DNA of 64,000 nucleotides from Terfezia claveryi (GCA_015179025.1 WHUX01000231.1:1-64000), one strand, 5' to 3'. Positions 22,140 through 34,669 are shown, numbered from the stretch's first letter. A program made the numbers and translations. The notes: generated by a model not told the origin, from the sequence alone.

Positions 22140-22610
22140 TAAATAAGGATGGGGCTAATCGATAACCACCATCCCCAATACCCTCTATGTTTATCCACTG
22201 GAGGATAGTCTGGAGTCGTCATTAAGTGCGTATCGCCTAGTCTCGTGCCGTATCGCCTCAAGCTTTCGTATTGTTTCGGGGTTTAAGCCCATTTCATGAT
22301 AGGTTTTCAATATATCCTCGGGGCTTCGTGTAACCCTCAGGACCTTATCATGCAAATTCCATCGTTCTATTCTCTAAGAAATATATGGGGCTAAAGAATT
22401 ATAAAAGAGGGAAAGAAACTTGGAGGGAAGGAAAATTGTGATCAAATATCTAGAATTAAAAAAAGATGTTTTATGGGGATCATTGACGAGTGTGAGCAAA
22501 GCTAGGCCCTTATCCAGTCCATACTTGAAGTTTTGACGTATGATTCTGAGGGTGCTGGACGATTCAGAAACCGAGCGACCTGCCTCGCCTAGAACATATA
22601 TATACATTCA
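22140..22610 (-). pseudogene. Possible remnant exons of an unrecognised gene
   Basis: On the minus strand a frame of about 60 codons (22375 down to 22196) reads ERWNLHDKVLRVTRSPEDIL then YHEMGLNPETIRKLEAIRHE, preceded by a splice-acceptor-like TTTCTTAG and ended by TAA. A second frame upstream (22607 down to about 22500) reads GEAGRSVSESSSTLRIIRQN. The composition is protein-like, but I cannot join them into a gene or name a family. Confidence 0.3.
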
Positions 22611-22718
22611 TTTGCATTGCAGCCCACAAACCTATAGCATGATGGGAATTTCCCATATGCACAGTTTGGTTCAGCCGGAGCGGTGACTACCAACTCCCCA
22701 CAAAGATCCAAATTGGGT

Positions 22719-24476
22719 CTACACTATGATCTCTTCCAATTGAAGAATAACCTGTAGTATATATCTTGTCAGGAATTTTCTTCATAGTTTTGTTATCTAT
22801 CTATAGTATGGCTTTGATCACATTTAACATACCTTCTCGATATATCTTACTCCCACGAGAATACCGTCAACGTCCAAAAATTCACGCTCGTGGCCAAAAT
22901 CATTGATTCCCGGGTCTAGACAACCCAAACACATCGTCACAATCCGGGTATATCGAGGTCCCATGAGGCTTGGAAGTCTCTTGGTCGCCATGTCTAAGAA
23001 TTCTTGCTTGATTGCGCGAGCTTGCTTCGAAGGCGGTAATTTGAGGTACCTTGGAATATTTAAGTTGGGGTTAGGACCACAACTCTCACTAAATTCAGCC
23101 GGAATGATAAACGACTCCCATATACCGAGCTCCAAAAGACAAACGCCCAGGCTATAGATGTCATGTTGCATCCGGTAGGTATCCTCAGGTAGTGTCCCTT
23201 GTCTTGTAGGATGACGGTAGAGGTTTTTCTGCCATACTCCATCTTCACAGAGATAGGTTACCCCGGCTGCCGGTCTAACGTTCTGGAACCCAACTAAGAA
23301 AGGAAGTCCGATGGGGCGGTTGGAGGAGCTTGAAGTCGCACTGTCTTGGAAGGCGATAATCGTCTCAGGCCGTAGATTCTTATGCACAAAGTTTGTTGTA
23401 TGGACAAACATGACTGCCCTAGCTAGTTGCTTTGCAAAATTGAGAAGTTCATCGAGTGGGTATTTTTGATCATGAAGTAATATTTCTCGAAGACTTCGCG
23501 GGCTATGCAGGGCTTCAGGAATTTGGAAAACCAGTTGAAAGGATTCCCTCTTGCCGGAAGACCCAGGCAATTTGATTACTCCTCTGCACGCCAAAATACA
23601 GAAAAGCCTTGGTTCCACGACGGAGAGTATACGGCCAAGATCCCTGGCGTTCTGTAGTGCAAGATTTACAGAAGTGCATGGATGTGGCACCAGCGACTCG
23701 ATATAAAGGCGTGCCCGTGTTTCAGCATCTTGCGCAATTTCTCCTCCCGTGTACAAGATTGGGGATCTGTTCTCTATCCATTCACTTTCCGTAATGAAGA
23801 TTCCTTCTTCGCGTTTCCCCACCCCCTGTATTGCATTCCTAAGCTCTTGCATTCCTAAGCTCTTGAAGCCTCCAAACTTGCTTACTCCCGCTCCTTTCAT
23901 AGGTAGATAACTGTTGGTCAACAGCGGGATCTTGAAGCCGGCCCAACAGAAACCAATAAGGTTGAAGCATGCCGTGCCAGTGGTCCATGTCCCTCAGAAT
24001 CTTGTCGATGGTACCCTTTGCGTGGCTGGCAAATCTTATTTTGTTGATACTGCCTTTTTTCTTTGACACCTGGTCTAAATTAACCGCCTTCGCCTGTTTC
24101 TTGTCACTGATGACAGTGTCTAGGGTGGAAACAATTTCTTGTAATTTCCCTTGGAGCATTTTGAACATTTGAGCTAGGTGAAGTTGTAGTTTTTCATCTA
24201 AACGATGGGAGAGGCTTCGTAAGACTTCCATCTCTACCTCAATAATCTGCCAATGGTTTTTTGTTTTGAGGAGTACTTCTGCGAGGGCTGAGTCGACATG
24301 ACTGTACGTTTCGTACTTTGTCATCAATATCTGACCGTATCTAGTCCACTATGTTAGACACCTAGAAATAAGAGTTTTGACAGTAACTCAGAGACATCAT
24401 ATAAAACATACGTTGCACATAAATCCATTACCCCTAAGACTCCACACACAAACCCTACGCCACCTAAAGGGTCCAT
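22719..24476 (-). pseudogene. HeLo-like domain plus pseudokinase, broken by a 16-bp duplication
   Basis: Exons 24476-24412, 24340-22833 and 22751-22719; introns of 71 and 81 bp with GTATGT donors. Residues 1-20 (MDPLGGVGFVCGVLGVMDLC) and the following long helices resemble HeLo/HeLo-like membrane-targeting domains of fungal cell-death proteins. The C-terminal half follows a kinase fold: FVHKNLRPETI replaces HRDxKxxN, so the catalytic Asp is Asn, and no DFG is seen (GFQ instead). It ends VRYIEK joined to VILQLEEIIV. The unit GCATTCCTAAGCTCTT occurs twice in tandem (23833-23848, 23849-23864) and shifts the frame; with a single unit the three exons total 1590 bp, an uninterrupted frame. As it stands the product stops at about residue 190, just after the HeLo-like part. 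Confidence 0.75.
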
Positions 24477-25370
24477 AGTAAAGCAAATACGGACGATCAG
24501 GGCCCAATTACTGTTGGAAATATATGAGAGACAGGGGGCTTGAACTCGACGCAAGTGAATTTTTGGGACTTAGATGTAGTGTATGATTGGGTTAAGTAAC
24601 GAAACTCTCACAAACGGCAACCCTGGCACAAAGTTGAAATAATTGAAATACCTGAGAAAAACGTTTTTTGTTTGCCGATGCGGGGTAGGGATGAAACGAG
24701 GCTGAAGGCATATTCAAGTCCAAATGACCACAGTTGGTCATATATGTTTGGATCATGATCAATTCCAGTTGCTTATGCCGCATTTTCAGTGCAATTTGCA
24801 ATTTGGCTATCTATGTACCTGATACAAGGCTATACAAGGCTGGGGTCTTGACTTTGGCATACTGGTACCCCACCGCCGTGAGCAGGCTCAATATATTTCA
24901 ATCTGCGTTATTGCACCTCACAATCAATGGGTGAAGTTCCTTGTCCGTAGTAATGGGGAGGGAGATTACTACGATCTGTCATATATTAGGCTTTAAAAGA
25001 ACGTATCAAATTCACGTTGAAATCCAATCAGTCTTCTTGCGGAGTAGTTTCTTGCGGAGTACTATCCTTCGATCCTATAGCCGTTGGATCGGAAAGGCAT
25101 AATATATGATAGATGTGATTCCGAACCAATGGAGAAGCCGTAAGTTGTATTTCATACTGCGGTTTGCGTGAGAATTAACCCTACCACGGCCTTGAGGATG
25201 CGTTGGCCGTGCCGAAGCCTTATACGTGCCAGCATCGGCACCGAGTTACTCGCTGCATTTCACACAAAAGCCGCACACAATTCAGCCTTAAATACATCAT
25301 TTGCACACAGGATCACAATCTTCAAGCTGTGTTCAAACCAACAACCAGACAACGCCCCACCAAATTCAGG
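24477..25370. other. Shared intergenic region between divergent genes
   Basis: 894 bp between the start of the HeLo-like pseudokinase (minus) and kinase B (plus). It must hold both promoters. No repeat or clear motif seen apart from a TTGCGGAGTA direct repeat at about 25037-25060. Confidence 0.5.
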
Positions 25371-26614
25371 ATGCAACTCTCAGGCGGGCGGTGCATGGAT
25401 TATAGGCTACCAGCATCCCGAGAAGTCTTGATAGATCAAGGTTGGACCTTCCCTGACATATTCGAGAGAACTCCAGAGGCAACTTCAGCACCTCGTCTCC
25501 CAGTTCCCAGTGAGCTACTCGGGGAAGGAACTGGGGGGACTGTCTATAAGCGGCAACTCCAGCTACCTCGGTGTGATCCGCCTTGCGCTCAATGCCCAAT
25601 ACCGCAGGTATGTGCAGTGAAGAGGTTGGGTAGGAACAGTGAAGGCCACGTACTGCATGCGCATGACCCTGATAAGCGGCAGCGTGAGAAGGAAATAATG
25701 GATGTTCTTTGTAAACAGGGAGTATGATTTTCCTATCCTATGTAGCCGATAGCTCGAGTTTAGCTTATATTTTACCTTTAAAATAGATGTGGCATAACAG
25801 TTCAGAAAACTCTCAGTCCGGGTATCAATTTATTGTCACATTTTACGGAAATTACACAGATAAATATGATGTCATTCACATCGTTATGGAGTACATGCCC
25901 GATGGTGACCTTGGGCACTACATTAAAGTCCGGTGGAGCGAGAGCGATGCTAAAATTGTTGCGGAACAAGTGCTTCACGCACTAAAGTTCATGCATGTTA
26001 ATGGGGTAGTTCATAGGGATATAAAACCATTTGTGAGTCAAGTGCCTCAGAAAGTTTATCCACACATCATATACTCACATATACTGTCACGTGGTTAGAA
26101 CATTTTCCCGAAAATGGATGAAGATTGCCGCCTGACTGTTAAAGTAGGAGATTTTGGTATAGCGAATCAGGGCAACCAAAACGAAAGCAATCTATTTTCC
26201 ACGTTTGTTGGAACAACGGAGTATATGGCCCCCGAGAGATTTGCAGACACGCACACGGTAGCAGTCGATAGCTGGGCAGTAGGATGCTTGCTTTTTAGGA
26301 TCTTAACTGGTAATGACATTTTTACTTACCCACTAGCGATATGCCAATACGAATACACGAAAACCCCCTGTCTCAAGGAAAAGCTAGGGTTTTGTCACTT
26401 AGAAACTAGAAACTTCATCGGTAGCTTAATACAGCCGGATGTCAAACTTCGAGCCAAACCTAGAGCCGCCCTTAGGCATCCCTGGCTCAGTGAGCTTCAT
26501 GGAAATTCAGAACAGTTCGGCAGACGGTTAGCAACACAAACGCTCAAGAATCATTTCGACAGTGTCAAATCGGCCGGGTTTAGGCCTAGGAGTCATATCA
26601 TAACTAATACTTGA
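25371..26614 (+). CDS. Serine/threonine protein kinase (kinase B), canonical motifs
   Basis: Exons 25371-25721, 25787-26032 and 26099-26614; introns of 65 and 66 bp; 370 residues. Motifs: glycine loop LLGEGTGGTVYK (49-60), ATP lysine Lys84 (VCAVK), EYMPDGDL hinge, HRDIKP with Asp195, DFG at 217-219, TTEYMAPERF and DSWAVGCLLFRILTG. All residues needed for catalysis are present. Between glycine loop and lysine lies a cysteine-rich insert (RCDPPCAQCPIPQVC, 67-81). Both introns sit at the same places and phase 0 as in kinase A. An upstream in-frame ATG at 25203 would lengthen the protein by 56 residues; I prefer 25371 because kinase A starts with a similar MQL. It is transcribed away from the HeLo-like pseudokinase. 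Confidence 0.85.
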
Positions 26615-29471
26615 TTTGGTCTTGATACCCGAGTTGAAGCTAAAGGTAAGCGGGCTACAAGCGGTTCAAATTGACTTTACAAGTAATTACGTGAAGCTGT
26701 ATATATACTAACGATTGACAGTGGTGTATACTGCCAAACTCTACGAGTCACAGCGCTGACAGATATCAGACTTATGCTATCGTATATGCATATTGAGACC
26801 CTAAAGCCAAGTTTTGCTTTTCATTTTATATCATTTCGTGTGTTTCCGATATGAGCTTAATGGTAGGCAGTGAGACTTGGTAATGTGGGGTTGGGATATC
26901 GTTACGTCATTTGTATTTGATAGTTTATACCTGGTGATTCACAAGGCCTACCGCAGCACTCGCTATAGGCCATAATGGGAGAAAGCCAAGCATCCATTCC
27001 ATTGCTACTTATGCTTCTAGGAATTATAAAACCCTAGATCAGGAGTACACCTTGGATCAGAAGCACTACCACCAGAAATGAACTACTAAGGGGGATGAAG
27101 CGAGCAATTCGATTTCCACAAAGATATCCACTTACATATCTTGGTACAGGTGCGGAGCCAGCAGTCGAGCATTAGAGAATTAGGGAATCTCCCTATCCTC
27201 GGAGCCTCAGATTGGCCTAAGATATTAACTATGTATGTAAAGTCAATGCTCCTACACATATATGTTCTGGCCAGCCCATTATACAGCCGGTTCATGAACG
27301 AGCCTGTCACTTGTGAGCTGTACAACACTCGGACAGTTCGCGAAGGGTATAAATTCTTGAATCTATTGATTATCTTTGAGGCCTGATATCCTTGTGGAAG
27401 GCCCTCACGTGAGAGTATGCCAGGTTCCATTTCTTACGTATGGACATATTGAATTATAGTACAGATTTGCCACTCTCAAATAACACATAATGGTTCTTTC
27501 CCCCAACTTAAGAATCACAAGGTCTATGAGCGAGAGAGCCTTCGAAATCTGTAAAAGTGAGAAATCTATTATTAGTGCATCTTAGCTATCCTGAACTCCT
27601 GGCTGTTTATGAGCTGGCCAGAACATATTCTAAGTAGTTCTAGCATTCTTGCATTTGGCCTCGCAATAACTTTCCAGTTCGTTACTTTAAGGAAGTAAAT
27701 AGTCAATGGCCAAGGTATAACATGAATGTTGTGTTAAAGTTAGTCTGCCACACCATCACGACTGCCTAAAGCAGAACCCTACTACTATGACACTACTCTA
27801 AAAGGGTAATCAGATTGACATGATTATCAGACTAAAGTGTCTTGTGTTAGCTTAGCTTACTCGTCTATACCTTATTAGGCACTTTTTGACCTCCTACGCG
27901 CTTCGTGCGCAGGATCTAGCCATAGCTCATATATCAGCGCACACAACCAGGCTTCAATAGATGTCTCGTTCATAGAGAAATTGTTTATGGTTCTAATAGG
28001 ACCGGGGTGTATGTTTTCAACGCCATGTAGCATTTATCTATACTCTTCAGTTGATATCTGAAGCTACATTAATATGTTTCTAATTCACGCACGGAAAGCC
28101 AGAAGTTCCCTGCTGTAGACTATTTATAGCTAAATATAGGTATGTAGTACTCAGTAGTCTGGTTTTCCATCCATGCTTTTATCCAAAAATTTTAAGCTCA
28201 TTCTAATTTTTTTTTTATTTGATTTTTGATAGTTGTTTGTGTCTTTAGGGAGGCCCCATGCCTTCGGAACAACAAACGCAAACGTTCAGCGGGGAAACAC
28301 AAGAAGTAGACATCCTCTACTCTCTAGTCATCCTCACCCTACTTTACTTCAATACTGAAAAAAAAAGTATCTGCCAGGTACCAGTCCTATTCTTCCTCTT
28401 TCCGAACACCCTTTTTGGACACCAAACTGCTCCATCTGTGTCCACACCCTTTGTCAGCCATGCAGGCCAAGACAATGCGACTCCCTCGTTGCACTCCTCT
28501 TCCTGCGTCTTCTAGCTACACTTCTAAAGAGGTCTCCCTTATTGGTTCTGCAATGTGTGTCACCGTTCCAACCTAGCTGGACTGCCTTGTTGCTGAATAC
28601 TTGTTGCCTTCTTTCTACCTCTTTAATGACGTCAAGTGTCTTCGCCTTCTTTCTCACTCCGCCTTTCAGGCTTATTCATTCAATATCTCCATCTAGTTTC
28701 AAGGTATCCTACCACCATTGAAGCTGATTCTAATCACAAAGTGAATGTTGTACACGATATTCATCATCATACATGAACAATCCCTTGCCATAGTAGCACT
28801 TACTGATTGGGAAAGAATTATAATTGTATGCATAAACGTTCAGGTGAGTAGCGTTTCATATGCAATAAAAATCGAGTTGACGTATACAAAAGTCAGTCGC
28901 ATTGGCATATAAATCGCACTGGCGTTGAGAAACATACCCCCATGGTCTTACTATCATTGTAAACCATTTCTCCTCAAAACGGTTTACAAGACAGTAGGGC
29001 TGAGGACTATCAGTTCAATATTTGTGAGGTTCTACAAAACAACAGATCCTTACAAACTACACCACAAGTATTCTAGGCTAGTTGCCTCGTACTCTGGGTA
29101 TTTATACGTCGGCTTGACTCATGTCATCTGTTCTCGTAACCCTCATGTTAAAGTTGATGTCGAGACACATTCGAGGATTCAACTTGCAAAGAAAAATTAT
29201 ACTGCTCGCGGACAATGTGTTTAATTACTGGATTTGGTACATAATGCAGTTGAATTAATGACAATATACCTAAAAAGACCTATATCAAATATATACAACT
29301 AGGCTATCATTGATTCCGGCGCAGGCAGTATCGGCCAGAAGCTGGCCTGGGAGCTGCGGGACGTGTAACAGCTGTATCTAGGTCTGAGTCGATTGGAATC
29401 TCCTCTGGGTCATTCTCCGGGCGGTCATCCTCTGGTCAATTGGGTTATTATCTAATAGTCCATTTGTGTTC
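26615..29471. other. Long gene-free stretch
   Basis: Reading frames here (for example 27086-27430, 28258-28515, 28925-29224) have no family signature and atypical composition. A small hairpin (CTACGCGCTTCGTGCGCAGG) lies near 27893-27913. 28190-28220 has a T-run. Confidence 0.5.
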
Positions 29472-29473
29472 GT

Positions 29474-29877
29474 TCAGCTACCTAAACTACAGTCATGATC
29501 TGCTAGTATTTCAAGCCATTTTTGTAGCACCGTCAGCGACAATTGGCACAGGACGTTTTGCGACTGAAACTCGAGTTGTTGAAGATGCCGCCGAACAGCA
29601 TTGGCGAAGATGATTGTAATTTGTCGAGTAGCTGGAGTATCCGTAATTTCATCTTCCAAGCCCAAGAGATTAAATGCTGGCTGAAGGTCTTTGGTTCGAT
29701 AAATGTTTAAAAAAGTACACCATCCTAATTGATGGCGTTCAGGCTGTGGTTTTGCAATAACTTTTGCATATTAATTGATATTGAGGAATGAATCAATCTC
29801 ACAATACCGGATCTCAGCTGGGCTTTTAAACTTTGAATACGGTGCTCAGCATCGACAAACTGCCCACTCCAGATCAT
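29474..29877 (-). CDS. Small hypothetical protein, two exons
   Basis: Minus strand: exon 29877-29808, a 47-bp intron (29807-29761, donor GTATTG, acceptor AAAAG), exon 29760-29474; 118 residues, ATG to TGA. It is largely helical in composition (AEHRIQSLKAQLRS, FANAVRRHLQQLEFQSQNV, LQKWLEILADHD). No family recognised. The intron is very short, so this may be a fragment of a former larger gene. It lies about 0.5 kb beyond the 3' end of the coatomer gene. Confidence 0.35.
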
Positions 29878-30326
29878 ACCTTATGTCGGACCAATTATCT
29901 CACATCAGACATATCTAATTAGTATATCACATGGTCCCCTTACTGGGTAATGAGTAGTTTAAAATAATATAAAATAAATAATTAGTATACCAATCTCACA
30001 TCAGATTATTATCCAGTTCAGTAATCGCGAGGGGCAAAGTGGTATGCCGCCACCGCGGGCGGCCCAGAACATGTATACATGGATATAAAGAGCACCGAGG
30101 GATCACTGCAGGCATTGCATTCGACCGAATTTGTGCCAGCCCTGTACGAGATGATTTCTATTGATATAGCAACATGCAACAACCACGTAATTTAACTACT
30201 ATAAACGCGAATTCGAGAAGACCTCCTCACCGTACAGCCGCCTAGCCACACATCACATCACTCCATAAAAACTGATCAAACTCATATCCATTATTAATCA
30301 CCTTCGATCCTTATGAAGCATGAAGT
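29878..30326. other. 3' flank of the coatomer gene
   Basis: Contains two copies of CTCACATCAGA words (29949 and 29995) and otherwise no feature. It should include the coatomer 3' UTR. Confidence 0.4.
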
Positions 30327-33300
30327 TTACGCAATCGCCCCCGCTACCCTTGTGGCAACCCCCTCCTCCTCACTTCTGCATGTGATCTTCACCACCATTC
30401 CACTTTTGCTGCTATAAGCCATCTTAACCGTAGCCACTACTCTTCCTCCACCAATCGTTTTACCAAATAACTTCAAGACATGTGTAGCCGCATTCTGTGC
30501 GACAACCAAATCACTTCCCTCCAGAGGTTGCAGACCAAGTTGTGCTGGGATAGTCTCACAAGCCTCCTGGATCCCTTTGACCGCGGATAACTTATATGTT
30601 TCAGTAGCCTCCTCCCCTGCAGCGCCAATCTGCTCCCATAAGTTCTGGAAGGACGAGGCAAAGGATGGGACAAGGTAGTCGCTAATTTGAAGCTCGAGGT
30701 CCTCCACAGAATACTCATCTTCGTATCCCGTATCTTCTGGCTCGCTTGTAGTAGGGTCGATCTCCTTCACTGTGAACTTGAGATTATTGCTGAAGGTTGC
30801 AAGGGCGTATCCAAAGTCGGAAGCCTCCACCTCCGGGTCCTCGGGCTCGGACGCCTCAGTACGTTTGAAGGCTACATAGACGACTCCGGGAGCCTCATCT
30901 GTAGCCTTCAAAGCTAGAGCGGGAATGATAAATTCTTCTTCCAAGCGTGGTTCTCCAGCATCCTCTTCTTCGCCCTCTGGTAAGGAGGGCTGGCATAGAA
31001 CAGTTACATTCTCTAAAAGAACCTCAGGGAGGGTATTCTTGATATTGAATTGAAGCACAAGGTGGTTCTTGAAGATATGCTTTACCGCTGTAACAACATA
31101 TTCCTGCTCGCTTTCCGTGAGTGGCACCTCCTTTGAAGATTTGAGGAGAGCACCGTAGGGCTTGAGTTCTGGAACGGTAGCCAACTGAACAGCATATTTC
31201 TGTGTCTGAGCAGCCGCTGATGTTGTAGCGTGGTCGGAGACTGATGCGATTCCTGGGGCAGAGCTCAGGGATGGACCGGTAGTAGGCGGCTTGAGCGTAG
31301 GTAGAGCACTCGATGAGCGGAGTTTGTTATTGCGATCTTGTGCATCGGCCTCTGCACGGGTGACAATTGGAATAGAAGAGATATCAAATGGGGTGGAGAA
31401 TGTTGAGGGGTCCCCGGTAACATACATAATAAGTTGGTGTTCGAAAACAGGGAGGGAAAATGTTGACTCTAAATATCACATGAGTGAAGTTACTGCAAAG
31501 ACTAGAATAAATGTACCCACCATTCTTAACGAACCTCTCGGCGATGGTTTGATCCTCATCCTGAATTAACTTGAGGTTCAATGCTGCACGATCTCTGACC
31601 TCGTCATCAGGGTCATCTAAGCATCGTGTGAGGAGTACGACAACGCTCTTCCTCACATCAGGGTGCTTGATTCCACACTCTCCAGCACCAAACTTAGCCA
31701 AGGCGGTGACCGCGGCTGCACGAACGATAGCATTCTCCAAGACCACACGGTTGTATATGTATCGGATAAATTTCGTAGGTTGACTTGTCTTTGGTCCTTC
31801 GGTTCCAAGGAGATGAAGGATACGAACAGCGAGCTTGGTGAACTCGCAATCCTCAATAAACTCACAGAGATGTGCCAGAGCTGGAGTTCTAGTTAGCTCA
31901 GGTTATAGCACAGGGTCTCTGCACGGGGAAAAGATTACTCACCCTCCTCTCGACTTTCAGATACAAACTTGATCAAATCAAACATGCTTTCAACCACACT
32001 CTTCTTGAATTCGTAGCCTCCTTCGTCCCTTAGGACTCCGCTCAGGAATGTTAGCATTCCTGCCTGCTTCTGTGGGAACTTCAAGCACAATGTTCTAATA
32101 GCTTCAACAATAGTGATTTTGAATTCATCTGTGATATCTGCCATGAATCCACTAATTTGTTTCATCAGTCTATCTACGCTAGCTTCATTACCAGTCTTGA
32201 GTAAGGTTGTGATAGCAAAAGTCGCTATCGAGCGGTTGGGGTTGCCGATTAGGTTCTCGATGTCCATATTGCATGGATTCACGGCCACAGGACGGATGGA
32301 GGCAAAGCTGTGAAGAATACGGATTGCTGTGAACTTAGAAACATTTCTTGGTGAAGTGAGGAATAGTTGAAGGACTAGAAGACACGAGGTAAGCTAAAGC
32401 ACCAGAAGCATGGGAGGCTGTATATTCACCATGAATTGCTGGGGCGACCTCCTGATCAGTAACATCGCTAAGGTTGCAAATAGCCTTAGCAGCCTCGAAG
32501 TTCACCATTTCCGCCTTGTGTCTCAACCATCCATCAAGAAGAGTCCACATTGGTTTTCTCAAATTAGGATCCTCTTCCGCAAGCTTGGCCGCCAGCCTAA
32601 CCAAAAGTACAACCCCAGCAGCATTCTTAACCACACCGGCCTGCCCGAATTGTTGTACCATTTTGACAAGAGCCATTCTATCATGTTCCCTCATCTTGTA
32701 TAACAAGCCGATAGCATGATATTGGCCCATCCCAGTGCCCGAGGTAGCAGATGAACTCCCGCCGAACCCCGATATAATTGATGAACCGAATGATTTCGTG
32801 GCTTGAACGGCTTCTTGAGTTTCGTTTGCCCATCTTCGGACAACGTCTTTGGCAAGAGGGTGAAGGTGATATGCTGATACAAGGGCAGCTGAAGAAACCG
32901 ACGGAGTTTTGTCGACAATGGCCGTTTTTATCAAGCGCTCAATGGCTTGGACGTTTTGCCCCTGTGAATTGGGAGTCAGTAGCATTCAGCGCCAGCATAA
33001 CGTTAGGTCTCACATCAATAATTCGGCAAAGAGCTCTAATTGCATTTGCCCTATAAACCACATCACTTCCAACCGCCGTATCTTTCATGATACTACTTGT
33101 AACCATGATGACATCTTCCGCTGTGCTAGCCAACTCCTTGATAACTAGATATACCATCTGCCTTAAACTTGCATCCTTGTGCTGGAAGAGCTTGGTTATA
33201 CCGAAGAACAGGGAGGTAGCTTCCGCCACGGGGAACCTCTCTCCACTGTATAGGAGATATGTTATCTTTGTGAGAAGGAGACGGCATTTTCGTGGAGAAA

Positions 33301-33460
33301 TCGGTGAAGAGTTGAATAGACGGGCTGGAGAGGCTGATTAGACGAGCATGCCTAGATGAAGAGAGGGCGGGAAGGTTGAAATACCCTCCTGAAACACGGA
33401 TGTTCTGTCCACCTTGCAGATCGCCGAGTCCCCATCTTCATCCTTCTTGGAATAACTCAT
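30327..33460 (-). CDS. SEC21: Coatomer subunit gamma (Sec21/gamma-COP)
   Basis: Six exons: 33460-33385, 33324-33014, 32961-32430, 32374-31943, 31880-31521, 31468-30327; introns of 52-62 bp with GT-AG ends; 950 residues. Gamma-COP is part of the COPI coat that returns proteins from Golgi to ER. The N-terminus [60 protein letters not shown] and [15 protein letters not shown] are typical of the adaptin-like HEAT region (about residues 15-550). [20 protein letters not shown] and [14 protein letters not shown] lie in the fifth exon. The last exon carries the linker and gamma-COP appendage ([19 protein letters not shown], ending [12 protein letters not shown]). A second ATG lies one codon upstream (33463). 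Slightly longer than yeast Sec21. Looks intact. Confidence 0.95.
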
Positions 33461-33463
33461 CAT

Positions 33464-33989
33464 GAGATACTAGCTATATGTACGCTCCGAGAGGAATGGG
33501 CTGCTGATGCGTGCAATTGTCACCAAGCCGAGCAGTGCGAATCTGGCCCGAGTGCCGATGCAGGTCTGTGTGTGAAGCTTCACAATTGACGGTGGGTGCT
33601 GGCAATGGTGACCCCTCTCAGTGCCGTGTGAACAGCTTTACCGTTTCGCCTGGGTAGCTTCCACTCTAACGAATCGACGGTTATCAGATGGAAGGGTTAT
33701 TTTTATCAGATTCTAGTTCATATTCCTGGGAGAGCGTGGCGCCAAGCCTGCAGAGCCGCTGCCGTTCCTCCAATCTTCAAAGACTTTCAGGGCATGGCAT
33801 CATCAGCGGCCTCCGGATGGCCCCCACGCACACCATGGAAGCATGAAAAGGTGACCCTAACAACTGGAAATAGGATTCTTCGCAAAAGGAAACGAGATTT
33901 TGGATTAAACCGGAAACCCCAAAATGAAAGGAAGCTCTGGGAGCAGTAGCAAGCATCAAGCGAAAGCAAGGGGTGGAAGCGGCTAAAGA
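33464..33989. other. 5' flank of SEC21
   Basis: Presumed promoter and 5' UTR of the coatomer gene. No repeats or other genes seen. Confidence 0.5.
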
Positions 33990-34669
33990 GTTGTATGAAC
34001 GAATGGGTAATTCGGCAAAGGGATGTAGTGGACTTTTATCTACACGTATCCGACGTTAATGAGGAGGGAGAAATCGAACATTGGAAGCTCCATAAGGCAC
34101 TCTCCGGGTTGAAACAAGCCGGCACGAATGGTTTCGAATGCTACGACAAATCCTACTGATCGGAGGACTACAGCAATACATTGGCGGCGAAGGACTCTAT
34201 GATGATTATCGCGGCCCACCGTATTTATACTCGCTACGCCTGGAAAGCATGAGTATCAAAATGCCATAAGACTCGTCTTGAGAATATTCGCAGATGCATT
34301 CTATGGAGAGGAGGAAAACTGGTCGCAGACAGGAGTACTAATCACCCTAGGACGCCAAGCGCTGGGTTGGCAAAGCCGGATATATAGTGGGATGCGAAGG
34401 AGCGAAGGACGCAGCGTGGGGAAGACAATTACTGAACGAACTCAGTGTCGAATACGCACCGAGTCTATAGACGGACAGCGAAGGAGCAATGCATCTCAAC
34501 ACCCCCAACCACCACTGGAGCTGACAACAAGTTCAGCAGAACCTGTTAACTCTGAAACCGATACCGAGCAAGAGAATTCTGCGATCACGAACGAATGGAA
34601 GGATGGTTGGATGAGCTCGATACCTGGCTAGAACAATTCCTTGCCGAATGTTCGGACCTTTACGACTAG
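33990..34669 (+). pseudogene. Ty1/copia pol relic with internal deletion
   Basis: Plus-strand frames read NEWVIRQRDVVDFYL, DVNEEGEIEHWKLHKALSGL, then LRQILLIGGLQQYIGGEGLY, matching the reverse transcriptase of the nested copia (AIRQWDVVAIYL, KALYSLKQ). It jumps directly to RNase H (RIFADAFYGEEENWSQTGVL) and ends GWLDELDTWLEQFLAECSDL. The RT active-site region is missing and the frame changes several times. Confidence 0.75.

Noticed and set aside
23833..23864. A 16-nt intron in the HeLo-like pseudokinase gene
   Set aside because: Far too short for a spliceosomal intron, and the segment is an exact tandem repeat of its neighbour, so duplication explains it better.
32939..33013. Reading straight through exon 2 of the coatomer gene
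   Set aside because: The continuation LNATDSQF diverges from the family and ends in a stop; a 52-bp intron with GTGAGA donor, CTGAC branch and CACAG acceptor restores the conserved protein.
32410..33341. Several plus-strand frames of 66-97 codons
   Set aside because: Antisense shadows of the coatomer gamma exons.
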